Assembly: GCF_003634555.1 (NCBI RefSeq)
Contig: NZ_RBKS01000001.1
Span: 3,658,001-3,722,000 of the forward strand
DNA from: Frondihabitans australicus
GTDB lineage: Bacteria; Actinomycetota; Actinomycetes; Actinomycetales; Microbacteriaceae
DNA length: 64,000 nt
Direction: 5' to 3'
Shown here: positions 1 through 7,297 of the stretch, one piece after another
Layout of the letters: each line of letters begins with the position of its first letter
Numbering within the stretch: position 1 is the stretch's first letter
The notes under the pieces: model-generated
Seen by the model: only the letters and a program-made list of their open reading frames with translations
Told to the model about the DNA's origin: nothing
Database searches by the model: none
Program-made: the position numbers and the translations under genes

Positions 1-2
1 GC

Positions 3-1643
3 CTCAACGGCTGCACCTACCCGACCGACACCCCCACGCTCTTCAACCAGCTCGACGCCGCAGGCAAGACCTGGAAGGGCTACGCGCAGGATCTCGGCAA
101 CCAGACCGGCCGCGAAGACGGCGTCTGCGGCGCTCCCGGCTCGGCGTCGAACAATCCGACGACCAACCCCACGTACCTCAGCGCGACCGCGGCTCACCCG
201 CTGCCCGCCGGAGTGACGAGCTTCACCGGGGCCCAGGCGAACGACCAGTACGTCGCGAAGCACTTCCCCTTCCCGTGGTTCTCCAGCCTCACCGGAGCCG
301 TCACCACGAGCGGCAAGGTCACGCCCGCTCTCACGAAGCCCGTCCAGGGCGGCACCGACTGCGACTCGAACCACATCGCCAACCTCGACTCGGCGAAGAA
401 CGGCCTCTACAAGGACCTCCAGCACGAGTCCACGACGCCGGCCTTCAGCTGGATCACGCCGAACAACTGCTCGGACGCGCACGACGCGGTCTGCAAGGGC
501 AACAACCTCTCGGGGTCGTTCACGAAGTCGGGCCAGCCGATCTACCAGGCCGGCACGCCCGCCCCGCAGTCGACCACCCCGGTCAACTACACCGGCGGCC
601 TCTACGCCTCCGACCTGTTCCTCAAGTACTACATCCCGATGATCGAGAAGTCGGCGGCGTTCAAGGACGGCGGTCTGATCGACATCACGTTCGACGAGGC
701 CGACCCGCCCTTCACCTACTCGGGCAACAGCTTCAACAACGCGAACGCCTACGGCCCCACGCTCGCCGACCAGCCGAACGCCGCCAACGGCATCAAGACC
801 GACGCCGCAGGTGAGAACCTCTACGGCAAGAACGTCACCACGGAGCCGACCGGCGTCAACTCGACGCTAGGAACCGACTCGCAGGGCAACCAGCTCTACC
901 CCGGGCCCGGCAACAACTCGTTCATCGACCGTCCGCCGGTGTGCACCTCGACCTCGCCGAAGGTGCCCGCGAACTGCGTGCCCGGCATCGTCGAGGGCGG
1001 CTCGGGCAGCAGCCCGGCGGCTCGCAACGACACGGCGCTGGCATCGACCGCGACGAGCTTCGTGCTCGACGACTCGATCCTCGCCGACGACACCGGCCGC
1101 ATGGTCACCGACACGACCGACACGACCGGCCCCGGCGGCACCAGCCCGATCCCGGCCAACACGTTCGTCGGCACCGTGAGCGACACCGGTCCCAACCCGG
1201 CCGCCACGAACGCCAGCTCGGTCATCAACGGCTCGTTCCAGCTCGTCGACGCCTCGGGCAACCCGGTCACCCCGACGGGCAGCGTCTCGAAGATCACGCT
1301 GAGCGCCGAGGGAGCCCCCGGCTACCTCACCGCCGGCCAGACCGCCGACCCGCTGTACGACGCGAAAGACGCGACCCCCGGCGGCGGCGACACCGGCAGC
1401 GTCCTGATCAGCCCGCTGATCAAGCCCGGCACGGTCTCGACGACGTACTACAACCACTACAGCTGGCTGCGGACCATGGAGGACATCTTCCAGGTCGGCG
1501 AGGGCCGCGACCGCCAGTCGCTGCCGGGCGGCTCGGTCTCGGGTGGCGTCGACGGACTCGGACACCTCGGGTTCGCCGCGCAGCCGGGCCTCGCGCCCTT
1601 CGGGCCGGACGTGTTCAACAACACGGGGAACAGGCACTGGTGA
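3..1643 (+). CDS. Secreted phosphoesterase-family protein (PF04185-like), 5' end outside window
   Basis: The frame is open from base 3 to the TGA at 1641-1643, so the N-terminus lies beyond the left edge. The visible part holds the pattern of phosphatidylinositol phosphatase/acid-phosphatase-like members of the phosphoesterase family: a TPTLFNQLDAAGKTWKGYAQD stretch near the left edge (residues about 9-29), a SWITPNNCSDAHD segment where the family places metal-binding Asp/His, and an IDITFDEAD segment (near base 680) that is a typical late family motif. An Asn/Thr/Ser/Gly-rich C-terminal half (about bases 720-1560) suggests an extracellular protein. Such enzymes hydrolyse phosphomonoesters or phosphodiesters outside the cell. 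Substrate cannot be told. The next gene starts inside its stop codon (GTGA), so the two are translationally coupled. Confidence 0.75.
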   Translation, partial: LNGCTYPTDTPTLFNQLDAAGKTWKGYAQDLGNQTGREDGVCGAPGSASNNPTTNPTYLSATAAHPLPAGVTSFTGAQANDQYVAKHFPFPWFSSLTGAVTTSGKVTPALTKPVQGGTDCDSNHIANLDSAKNGLYKDLQHESTTPAFSWITPNNCSDAHDAVCKGNNLSGSFTKSGQPIYQAGTPAPQSTTPVNYTGGLYASDLFLKYYIPMIEKSAAFKDGGLIDITFDEADPPFTYSGNSFNNANAYGPTLADQPNAANGIKTDAAGENLYGKNVTTEPTGVNSTLGTDSQGNQLYPGPGNNSFIDRPPVCTSTSPKVPANCVPGIVEGGSGSSPAARNDTALASTATSFVLDDSILADDTGRMVTDTTDTTGPGGTSPIPANTFVGTVSDTGPNPAATNASSVINGSFQLVDASGNPVTPTGSVSKITLSAEGAPGYLTAGQTADPLYDAKDATPGGGDTGSVLISPLIKPGTVSTTYYNHYSWLRTMEDIFQVGEGRDRQSLPGGSVSGGVDGLGHLGFAAQPGLAPFGPDVFNNTGNRHW

Positions 1644-2275
1644 GCTCCACCGCCTACAACGCACGACCCCAGGGCCGGCTCGTCTCGCGAGCCGGCCTCT
1701 GGGCCGTCGTGGGGCCGCTGGCTCTCGCGGCGGGGTTGGCTGTCGCGGCGTGCTTCCACGCTGCTCCTGCGACCTCGGCCGCCGAGCCCGCCTACGGCAC
1801 GATGCCCGCGTACCTGAAGAAGATCGCCGGCGACGGCACCGACGCGATGCTCACCGGCACCGCGGCGCGCCCGGCGCTGACCTCGGAGGGCGACACCGTC
1901 AAGGTGATGCTGCCCGGCGGAGGCTCGGTGCGGATGGACGTGACCGGGCCGGTGGTGCCCGGCGAGGGCCTCCCGTTCCAGGCGGACTACACGACCTGCA
2001 CGTGGACGATCACGCTCTCGCACGCGACGAAGAACGTGCCGATCGTGCTCACCGACATGTCGACGCTCGACCAGGTCGGCACGATCTACAGGCTGTCGCG
2101 GGTGCCGCACGAGGCCGCGCCGCCGACGTCGATCGGGCCGGGGCAGTCCGAGACGTTCGAGGTCCGGGCCGACATGAAGGTCGGCGAGGGGCTGCTGCGC
2201 TGGGCCCCGGGAGCCACGGCGGGCTCGAACTCCAAGATCCTCGCCGAGTGGGACTTCGAGGTCGAGAACGACTGA
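1640..2275 (+). CDS. Small exported protein of unknown function, coupled to the phosphoesterase
   Basis: This gene encodes 211 residues from a GTG start that overlaps the upstream stop as GTGA, the reason for choosing this start. Residues about 14-45 form a basic-then-hydrophobic export signal. A VAAC sequence inside it would fit a lipobox, and an ATSAA stretch just after it would fit signal peptidase I, so lipoprotein versus soluble secreted form is undecided. The rest is a beta-rich-looking domain containing TTCTWTITLSHATK and ending EWDFEVEND. I do not recognise the family. The overlap with the phosphoesterase gene suggests that the products work together at the cell surface. A hairpin terminator follows directly. 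Confidence 0.7.
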   Translation: MSSTAYNARPQGRLVSRAGLWAVVGPLALAAGLAVAACFHAAPATSAAEPAYGTMPAYLKKIAGDGTDAMLTGTAARPALTSEGDTVKVMLPGGGSVRMDVTGPVVPGEGLPFQADYTTCTWTITLSHATKNVPIVLTDMSTLDQVGTIYRLSRVPHEAAPPTSIGPGQSETFEVRADMKVGEGLLRWAPGATAGSNSKILAEWDFEVEND

Positions 2276-2278
2276 GCC

Positions 2279-2308
2279 CGATCGGCCGGTCGAAAGGCCG
2301 GCCGGTCG
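2279..2308 (+). terminator. Hairpin terminator after the phosphoesterase pair
   Basis: An 11-bp stem (one G-T wobble), CGATCGGCCGG against CCGGCCGGTCG, encloses an 8-nt loop, beginning 3 nt after the stop of the exported-protein gene. There is no clear T-run, as is common in high-GC actinobacteria. Confidence 0.6.
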
Positions 2309-2405
2309 GGTCGTGTCGCGGAGGGCGACGCATGTCGCCGGACCGTGAGTAGGCTCGGCCTCATCGAGCCGGTCGATCAGGGGCCGGCCTGACGAAGGGT
2401 CCGTC

Positions 2406-3746
2406 ATGGACATCGTGCTCTTCATCGTCGAACTGCTCGTGGTGCTGGCCTGCATCGTCATGGGCACGCGCTCGAGCGGCGTCGCGCTCGGACTCTGGGG
2501 CGGCCTCGGCGTCGCGATCCTGGTCTTCGTCTTCCGGCTGCCGCCGGGCTCGCCGCCGATCGACGCGCTCCTCATCGTCATCACCGTCGTCGTCGCGTCG
2601 AGCGTGATGCAGGTGGCCGGCGGCATCGACTGGATGGTCTCGGTCGCCGCGAAGATCATCTCGGCGCACCCGAAGCAGATCACGCTGATCGCTCCGCTCG
2701 TGGCCTTCCTGTTCTCGGTCGGCGCCGGCACCTCGAACATCCTGTACCCGCTGCTGCCGGTGATCCAGGACCTCTCGTACCGCAACGACATCCGACCTTC
2801 GCGGCCCCTGTCGCTCTCGGTCGTGGCGACGGGCGTGGCCCTCGCGTGCAGCCCCGTGTCGGCGGCGATGGCCGCGATGGTGACGCTCACCGAGGTGCCG
2901 CCGTACAACTTCGAGCTCGTCGACATCCTCAAGGTGACGATCCCCGCGGCGGTCGTCGGCATCGTCATCTCGTCGTTCGTGATCCGGCGCCTCGGCAAAG
3001 ACATCGCCGACGACCCCGAGATCCAGGCGAAGATCGCCTCGGGCGAGCTCGCTGCGCCGGGCGCCTCCTCCGACGCGAAGCAGGCCGAGGTGACCGTCAC
3101 CGCGGCGGGTCGCAACGCGGCGATCATCTTCTTCCTCGGGGTGTTCGCCATCGTGGCGTTCGGCCTCTTCAAGGGCATCCGGCCGCTCGACGCCGAGGGG
3201 GCGGCCGTGAGCATGACGCCGATCATCGAGGTGGTCATGTTCGTGGTCGGCACTCTGATCCTGCTCATCTCGCGGCCGAAGATGGCCGAGGTGCCGACGA
3301 CGACGGTGTTCCGCGCGGGCATGGTCTCGGCGGTCGCGCTGTTCGGGCTCGCCTGGCTGACCGACACGTTCCTCTCGCACTACACGAAGGAGATCTCGTC
3401 GTCGATCGGCGGTCTCGTCACCTCGGCGCCGTGGATCTTCGCCATCGGCGTCTTCCTCGTCTGCGTGCTCACCACGAGCCAGTCGACGGCGACGCGGACG
3501 ATCGTGCCGATCGGCCTCGCGGCGGGCATCCCTCTCGGGCTGCTCAGCGGCATGTGGGCCGGTGCCTTCGCCGGCATCTACCTGCTGCCGACCAACGGCT
3601 CGCAGATCGCCGCTGCGAACTTCGACGTGACCGGCTCGACGAAGCTCGGCACGAAGCTCATCGACCACTCGTTCTTCGTGCCCACCCTCGTGCTCGCGGT
3701 CTCGACGATCGTCGTCGGCGCGATCTTCGGGCTCCTCTGGGGGTGA
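2406..3746 (+). CDS. Anaerobic C4-dicarboxylate transporter family (DcuA/DcuB-like)
   Basis: The product is a 446-residue integral membrane protein, the usual size for Dcu carriers, which exchange or import aspartate, fumarate, malate and succinate across the cytoplasmic membrane. Family hallmarks are visible: an N-terminal GLWGGLGV segment, SSVMQVAGGIDWMV (about residues 63-76), FSVGAGTSNILYPLLPVI, and SPVSAAMAAMVTLTE (about 145-160). About ten to twelve hydrophobic spans alternate with short loops, and one hydrophilic loop (about residues 200-235) is charged. A GAAGG ribosome site lies about 7 nt before the ATG. It is a single gene convergent with the amidohydrolase gene; no obvious terminator separates the two stop codons 36 bp apart. 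The exact substrate is not readable from sequence. Confidence 0.85.
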   Translation: MDIVLFIVELLVVLACIVMGTRSSGVALGLWGGLGVAILVFVFRLPPGSPPIDALLIVITVVVASSVMQVAGGIDWMVSVAAKIISAHPKQITLIAPLVAFLFSVGAGTSNILYPLLPVIQDLSYRNDIRPSRPLSLSVVATGVALACSPVSAAMAAMVTLTEVPPYNFELVDILKVTIPAAVVGIVISSFVIRRLGKDIADDPEIQAKIASGELAAPGASSDAKQAEVTVTAAGRNAAIIFFLGVFAIVAFGLFKGIRPLDAEGAAVSMTPIIEVVMFVVGTLILLISRPKMAEVPTTTVFRAGMVSAVALFGLAWLTDTFLSHYTKEISSSIGGLVTSAPWIFAIGVFLVCVLTTSQSTATRTIVPIGLAAGIPLGLLSGMWAGAFAGIYLLPTNGSQIAAANFDVTGSTKLGTKLIDHSFFVPTLVLAVSTIVVGAIFGLLWG

Positions 3747-3782
3747 CCCAGGGCTGCGTTCCGGGGCAGGGCGCAGGAGCGG

Positions 3783-4937
3783 CTACGCGCCCTCGCGGTA
3801 GGCGTCCCACGCGCTCCTGCAGGCCTGCGCGATCGCGTCCACGCGCGCGTCGTCGGGGGTGATCCAGCCCTCGCCCGGCTGCGTCAGCACCGACGTGTTC
3901 TCGGGGCCGAGCAGGAACTCGCGGAGGAACTCCGACTGGACGGCGTCGAGGGCGAGGTCGGGTGCGCCGTGAGCGGTCGCCGGTTCCTGCGGCTGCCTCT
4001 GCTCGCGCACCGCGTCGAAGCGGGCGCCGGCCTGGATGATCTCCTGGCTGCCGAGGTACGGCACGTTCAGCTGCACGGCGTCGTCGGGCTCGTCGAAGGC
4101 CGCCCCGAAGGCTCTGCGGTGCGCGCCGGCGAGGCGGCGGAGGCGCGCTGGATCCATGGTCACCACGTTGTCGCCGCGCCTCTCGCCCTCGGCGTCGCCC
4201 CGGTTCGAGAGCGCGACGACCGCCGGCAGGCGGTCCGCGGGGTCGCGGTCGACGTCGATCGCGCCGTCGACGCGCGTGGTGTGGTTCATCGTGTCGTGGA
4301 ACGAGAGCGTGGTGAAGGTGCGGCTCTCGCCGCCGCGCGCCGCAGCGTCGAGGGCGGCCTGGGGGAAGCGCTCGATCAGCTCGTCGCGGGTGCGCTCGTA
4401 GACGCCGAGGCCGCGGTCGGCGGTGGTCGAGAAGGTGTCGGCGAGCTCCTGCAGCCCGGCCTCGTCGGTGGGCGGCGTGATCAGCGGGTAGAACGAGAAG
4501 GTGACGGGCCGGATCGCGTCGACGCCGGTGAGGTCGGTCTTGACGCCGCGGCCGGCTTTCTCCACGCGGGCGAAGGCCTTGCGCAGGTCGGCTGTCAGGT
4601 CGGCGGGCTTGGCCCGGTTGGGATCGCGGATCATGCGCGGATGCGGGTTCTCGACCGCCACGATGCGCTCGTCGATCTCGGCCCAGCGGCGCACGACGGC
4701 GCTGGTCGAGACGTCGGTGAAGTCGTACTGCAGGCGGCGGGTGAACTCGGGGGCGAGGAATCGGTCGAGCTCCTCGGGGATCGCGGCGCCGGCGTGCGGG
4801 CAGGAGACGAGGAGGTCGGCTGCGGCGATCGCGTCGTCGAGGGTGCGGCCACCGTCGGCCTTGCCCTTCCAGAAGGTGATGTCGTCGCTCGTGAAGGTGG
4901 TCCCGGCGGGGATCAGCACCCGTGCACCGTCGCTCAT
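3783..4937 (-). CDS. N-formylglutamate amidohydrolase family protein
   Basis: Members of this family (PF05013) are metal-dependent hydrolases that release glutamate from N-formylglutamate, the last step of one histidine-degradation route, or act on related N-acyl amino acids. The sequence shows LLVSCPHAGAAIPEEL (about residues 50-65), NPHPRMIRDPNRAK (about 100-113) and a later SFHDTMNHTTR block, which carry the expected His, Arg and Asp residues. The frame stays open for 27 more codons upstream, but that extension is Pro/Gly-rich and poorly conserved in character, so I place the start at the internal ATG (MSDGARVLIP), giving 384 residues. No hut genes are adjacent, so a role in histidine breakdown is not supported by context. 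Confidence 0.78.
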   Translation of the reverse strand: MSDGARVLIPAGTTFTSDDITFWKGKADGGRTLDDAIAAADLLVSCPHAGAAIPEELDRFLAPEFTRRLQYDFTDVSTSAVVRRWAEIDERIVAVENPHPRMIRDPNRAKPADLTADLRKAFARVEKAGRGVKTDLTGVDAIRPVTFSFYPLITPPTDEAGLQELADTFSTTADRGLGVYERTRDELIERFPQAALDAAARGGESRTFTTLSFHDTMNHTTRVDGAIDVDRDPADRLPAVVALSNRGDAEGERRGDNVVTMDPARLRRLAGAHRRAFGAAFDEPDDAVQLNVPYLGSQEIIQAGARFDAVREQRQPQEPATAHGAPDLALDAVQSEFLREFLLGPENTSVLTQPGEGWITPDDARVDAIAQACRSAWDAYREGA

Positions 4938-5041
4938 GGGGGTGACTGTAGGCCTGGTGGCCCGCCCAGGCGCGTCGCTGCCCTGGGGCGAGTTGAATTC
5001 CTCAACAGCACCGATCACACGCTCACGACAGGAAGCCGCCC

Positions 5042-5263
5042 GTGAAGATACGCATCGACAGCGTCGCCAATCGTCCCTTCGAAGTGGTTCTCGAACCCTG
5101 GGGCACCGAGCTGACTCTGGACGCGGGTGACTGGTTGGACGTCCGGTTGCCGGATGACTCGGCAGGCCTTGAGGTCACCTACCACGAAAGAGGATTCCTT
5201 CTCGGTTTTCGGGAGGACGATCCGATCATCGAGGACAGGGCAGGAAACATCGTCCGGCCCTGA
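5042..5263 (+). CDS. Small conserved-looking protein of unknown function (73 aa)
   Basis: The GTG start follows an AGGAAG ribosome site by about 6 nt, which supports translation. The 73-residue product is acidic and soluble, with a VVLEPWGTELTLDAGDWLDV core and a C-terminal DRAGNIV tail. Its look is that of the short beta-sandwich-like proteins scattered through actinobacterial genomes. I do not recognise a characterised family. It is followed 71 bp later by another small unknown gene in the same direction, so the two may be co-transcribed. Confidence 0.6.
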   Translation: MKIRIDSVANRPFEVVLEPWGTELTLDAGDWLDVRLPDDSAGLEVTYHERGFLLGFREDDPIIEDRAGNIVRP

Positions 5264-5334
5264 GCCTGCCGCGGCGGTGGAATAACCTCTCACGAGGGCA
5301 GCTACCTCGCCGCATTCGACCCCAAGGGACGGAC

Positions 5335-5715
5335 TTGGAACTCACACGCATCGGGTTGTGGACGCAGCAGTCCGGCGACGGCCTGCCTGCACCGGAATCG
5401 CTCGTGGACTCGAACCGCCCGCTCGACGAGCACACCCTCGTCGCCGACTACCTCGAACGAGGCTTCGTCTGCCGCGCCTACCTGGGGCGAGCCACGTGTC
5501 GACTTTGCGGAACGGACCTGGGCAGCCTGGAACTCACCGATGGGTCATTCGCGTGGCCCGAGGGCCTGCCCCACTACCTTCGAGCTCACGGCGTGGCCCT
5601 TCCCGAGGAATTCATCCGCTACGTCCTCCAACGCGTGGACGCCCTCGAAGAAGCCTCCGGTCAAGTCCGCTGGTGGATCGAGCGGACATCCTCGTCGCCC
5701 GTGGACCACCCCTAG
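5335..5715 (+). CDS. Small cytosolic protein with a CxxC motif, unknown function (126 aa)
   Basis: The start is a TTG preceded by AAGGGAC at good spacing. The 126-residue product contains CRAYLGRATCRLCGTDLGS (about residues 45-63), a possible metal-binding Cys cluster, followed by a WPEGLPHYLRAHGVALP block (about 75-91). Combinations of this Cys/Gly knuckle with a WPEGL-HY segment occur in short uncharacterised bacterial proteins, sometimes near toxin-immunity genes; I cannot assign a role. No membrane segment or signal peptide is seen. A bidirectional hairpin downstream (5841-5860) ends the transcript. Confidence 0.6.
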   Translation: MELTRIGLWTQQSGDGLPAPESLVDSNRPLDEHTLVADYLERGFVCRAYLGRATCRLCGTDLGSLELTDGSFAWPEGLPHYLRAHGVALPEEFIRYVLQRVDALEEASGQVRWWIERTSSSPVDHP

Positions 5716-5840
5716 CCTTTTGCACAACGCGCCGCTCGTCGCACAGATGACGCCAGCCGTAGCCACAAGGCCGCGTTTGATCTCAGACGCTTCGACGGGC
5801 AGAATGGTGGCACATCGCCTGGGGCATCGACGCCAGGCTT

Positions 5841-5860
5841 AGGGCCTCTTCGGAGGCCCT
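5841..5860 (+). terminator. Bidirectional terminator between convergent genes
   Basis: AGGGCCTC and GAGGCCCT form an 8-bp stem closed by a TTCG tetraloop, followed on the plus strand by ATTTCATTTG. Its right arm overlaps the TAG stop of the NYN-domain gene, so it probably ends transcripts from both sides. Confidence 0.8.
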
Positions 5861-6530
5861 ATTTCATTTGCCGCGCGATGCGACGGTCGGGGTTGGGGAG
5901 CCATTCGGCAGGTCGAAAGAGCGGGACCGTCTCGGCCATCACAGGGTTGGGCAGCAGGCTCTCGGCGAGCCTGCCTGTGCTGATCCAGACGACACGCTCG
6001 TGGCCGCATTCCATGAGGTCTCGGCTCTCGCGACCGTGCGGAAAGACGAGGAAGACACGTTTGCCGAGTTCCGTGGCAACGAGCCGAATGGGCGTTTCGA
6101 GGTCGGAATCGTTGCTCACGATCACGTAGACGTCAGCGGTGTCGAGGAACGCGTCGCGAACGAGGTACGTGGCGAGGTTGACGTCGGAACCTTTCTCTTC
6201 CGGGCGCCACACGTCGACCATCTCGGACTCCGACGGTTCGCGAAAGCGCCGCCGGTACCGAGACGCTCGGACCTCGAAGCGTCCGAGGTGAGTTTGCAGT
6301 CTTTCGATCGTTGCGAGGGCGCGCAGGTAGACCATCTGACGCGCCACGATGCCCGGATCGCCGGGACTTGCCTTGCCTTTGAGCACGGCAGTGAAAAACC
6401 GGACAAGGTTAACCTCGTAGTCGACGAAGATTCTGTCGAAGAGTTCCACCGGATTGAGCCAGCGGTAGTCGCTCTCGCGGAGGAGGCCGTTGTAGAGGTT
6501 GAAACCGTCGACGTAGACATTGACGCGCAT
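5859..6530 (-). CDS. NYN-domain (PIN-like) protein, predicted ribonuclease
   Basis: The 223-residue product has the acidic signature of NYN/PIN-fold metal-dependent RNases: YVDGFNLYN near the N-terminus (Asp at residue 8), EEKGSDVNLATYLVRDAF in the middle, and VSNDSDLETPI (about residues 140-150). These three blocks supply the Asp residues of the predicted Mg2+ site. A basic RYRRRFREP patch may contact RNA. I chose the ATG at 6530 because a GGTGA ribosome site lies 8 nt upstream; an in-frame GTG four codons earlier has no such site. The gene stands alone, divergent from the DUF2269-like gene with about 125 bp between starts. Its RNA substrate is unknown. Confidence 0.8.
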   Translation of the reverse strand: MRVNVYVDGFNLYNGLLRESDYRWLNPVELFDRIFVDYEVNLVRFFTAVLKGKASPGDPGIVARQMVYLRALATIERLQTHLGRFEVRASRYRRRFREPSESEMVDVWRPEEKGSDVNLATYLVRDAFLDTADVYVIVSNDSDLETPIRLVATELGKRVFLVFPHGRESRDLMECGHERVVWISTGRLAESLLPNPVMAETVPLFRPAEWLPNPDRRIARQMK

Positions 6531-6643
6531 CCGATATGTCACCTATCAAGACTACGTGCTCGCGCGGTCGCGCGGGTCGACCGAGTGGGCAGGCGGTCGC
6601 TCGAGGTCGACCGATCGGCACGGGCACGGCGATCGGGCGGCGG

Positions 6644-6649
6644 TACGAT
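6644..6649 (+). promoter_or_regulatory. -10 box for a leaderless transcript
   Basis: TACGAT lies 6 nt before the ATG at 6656, so the transcript would begin at or next to the start codon. No Shine-Dalgarno sequence is present, in agreement with leaderless translation. Confidence 0.55.
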
Positions 6650-6655
6650 CGCCAT

Positions 6656-7099
6656 ATGGATACCGTCTTCGTCGTACTGCATGTCGTCTCGGGGGTCTTC
6701 CTCGTGGGCCCGATGGCCATCCTGCCGATGGCCGGTCTCCGCACCCTGCGCTCGGGCGAGGCCGGCGCGGTCGCCACGACCGCCAAGTCGGTGCGCCTGT
6801 TCACCTGGCTGTCGCTGATCGTCGTGATCTTCGGCTTCGGCGCCCTCGGAATGAGCGACCCGAAGTACCACACCTCGTTCACCTCGACCTGGATCTGGCT
6901 GTCGCTCGTGGCCTACGTCATCGCGATGATCGTCAACCTCGTCGTCGTCATCCCGGCGATGCAGAAGGCCGCCGGTGCCGCGGGCGGGGCAGCGGTCGCA
7001 GGATCCAAGCCGGCCGGTTACTCGCGCATCTCGGCCGGCTCCGGCATCTCGGCACTCCTCCTCGTGCTGATCGTCGTCCTCATGGTCTGGAAGCCGTAG
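6656..7099 (+). CDS. DUF2269-like integral membrane protein
   Basis: The 147-residue product has four predicted membrane spans: about residues 3-25, 43-62, 75-97 and 125-145. The N-terminal VVLHVVSGVFLVGPMAILPMAGLRTLR segment, with an early His and a short Gly/Pro turn, fits DUF2269/predicted integral membrane proteins, a family without an established function that has been compared with heme-copper or CopD-like four-helix proteins. The ATG at 6656 is preferred over an upstream in-frame ATG because the upstream part is Arg/Gly-rich and a TACGAT -10 box sits directly before it. The gene is monocistronic by spacing. Confidence 0.65.
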   Translation: MDTVFVVLHVVSGVFLVGPMAILPMAGLRTLRSGEAGAVATTAKSVRLFTWLSLIVVIFGFGALGMSDPKYHTSFTSTWIWLSLVAYVIAMIVNLVVVIPAMQKAAGAAGGAAVAGSKPAGYSRISAGSGISALLLVLIVVLMVWKP

Positions 7100-7220
7100 C
7101 CCCCTCTCGTCTCCGCACGCGCACGCCGCGGCCGCGCGCAGCCCACGCCGACGAACACCGCCGACGCGTAACGCACCGTCTACCCCCGCGTCACATTCGC
7201 CACACCCGTCACAGAAAAGT

Positions 7221-7237
7221 CTTCCGAGATTCGGAGG
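7221..7237 (+). promoter_or_regulatory. Inverted repeat in the promoter region of the giant surface-protein gene
   Basis: CTTCCGA-GAT-TCGGAGG forms two 7-bp half sites with one mismatch, about 60 bp before the start codon. A TACATT hexamer at 7244-7249 could be the -10 box, so a protein bound here would touch the -35 region. An operator role is inference. Confidence 0.35.
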
Positions 7238-7297
7238 ATGTGCCTACATTGGGTGACATCGGGGCACCCAACCCCGCAGTGGGAACGGTGTGCGCGC

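Noticed and set aside
941-2275. A 444-codon plus-strand frame whose first two thirds overlap the phosphoesterase gene
   Set aside because: Only its last part (from the GTG at 1640) has a real protein character; the upstream part is Arg/His-rich shadow sequence.
1457-3367. Long minus-strand frames opposite the Dcu transporter and its upstream gene
   Set aside because: Composition is Arg/Asp/His or Thr/Met-rich without motifs; the plus strand holds recognisable families.
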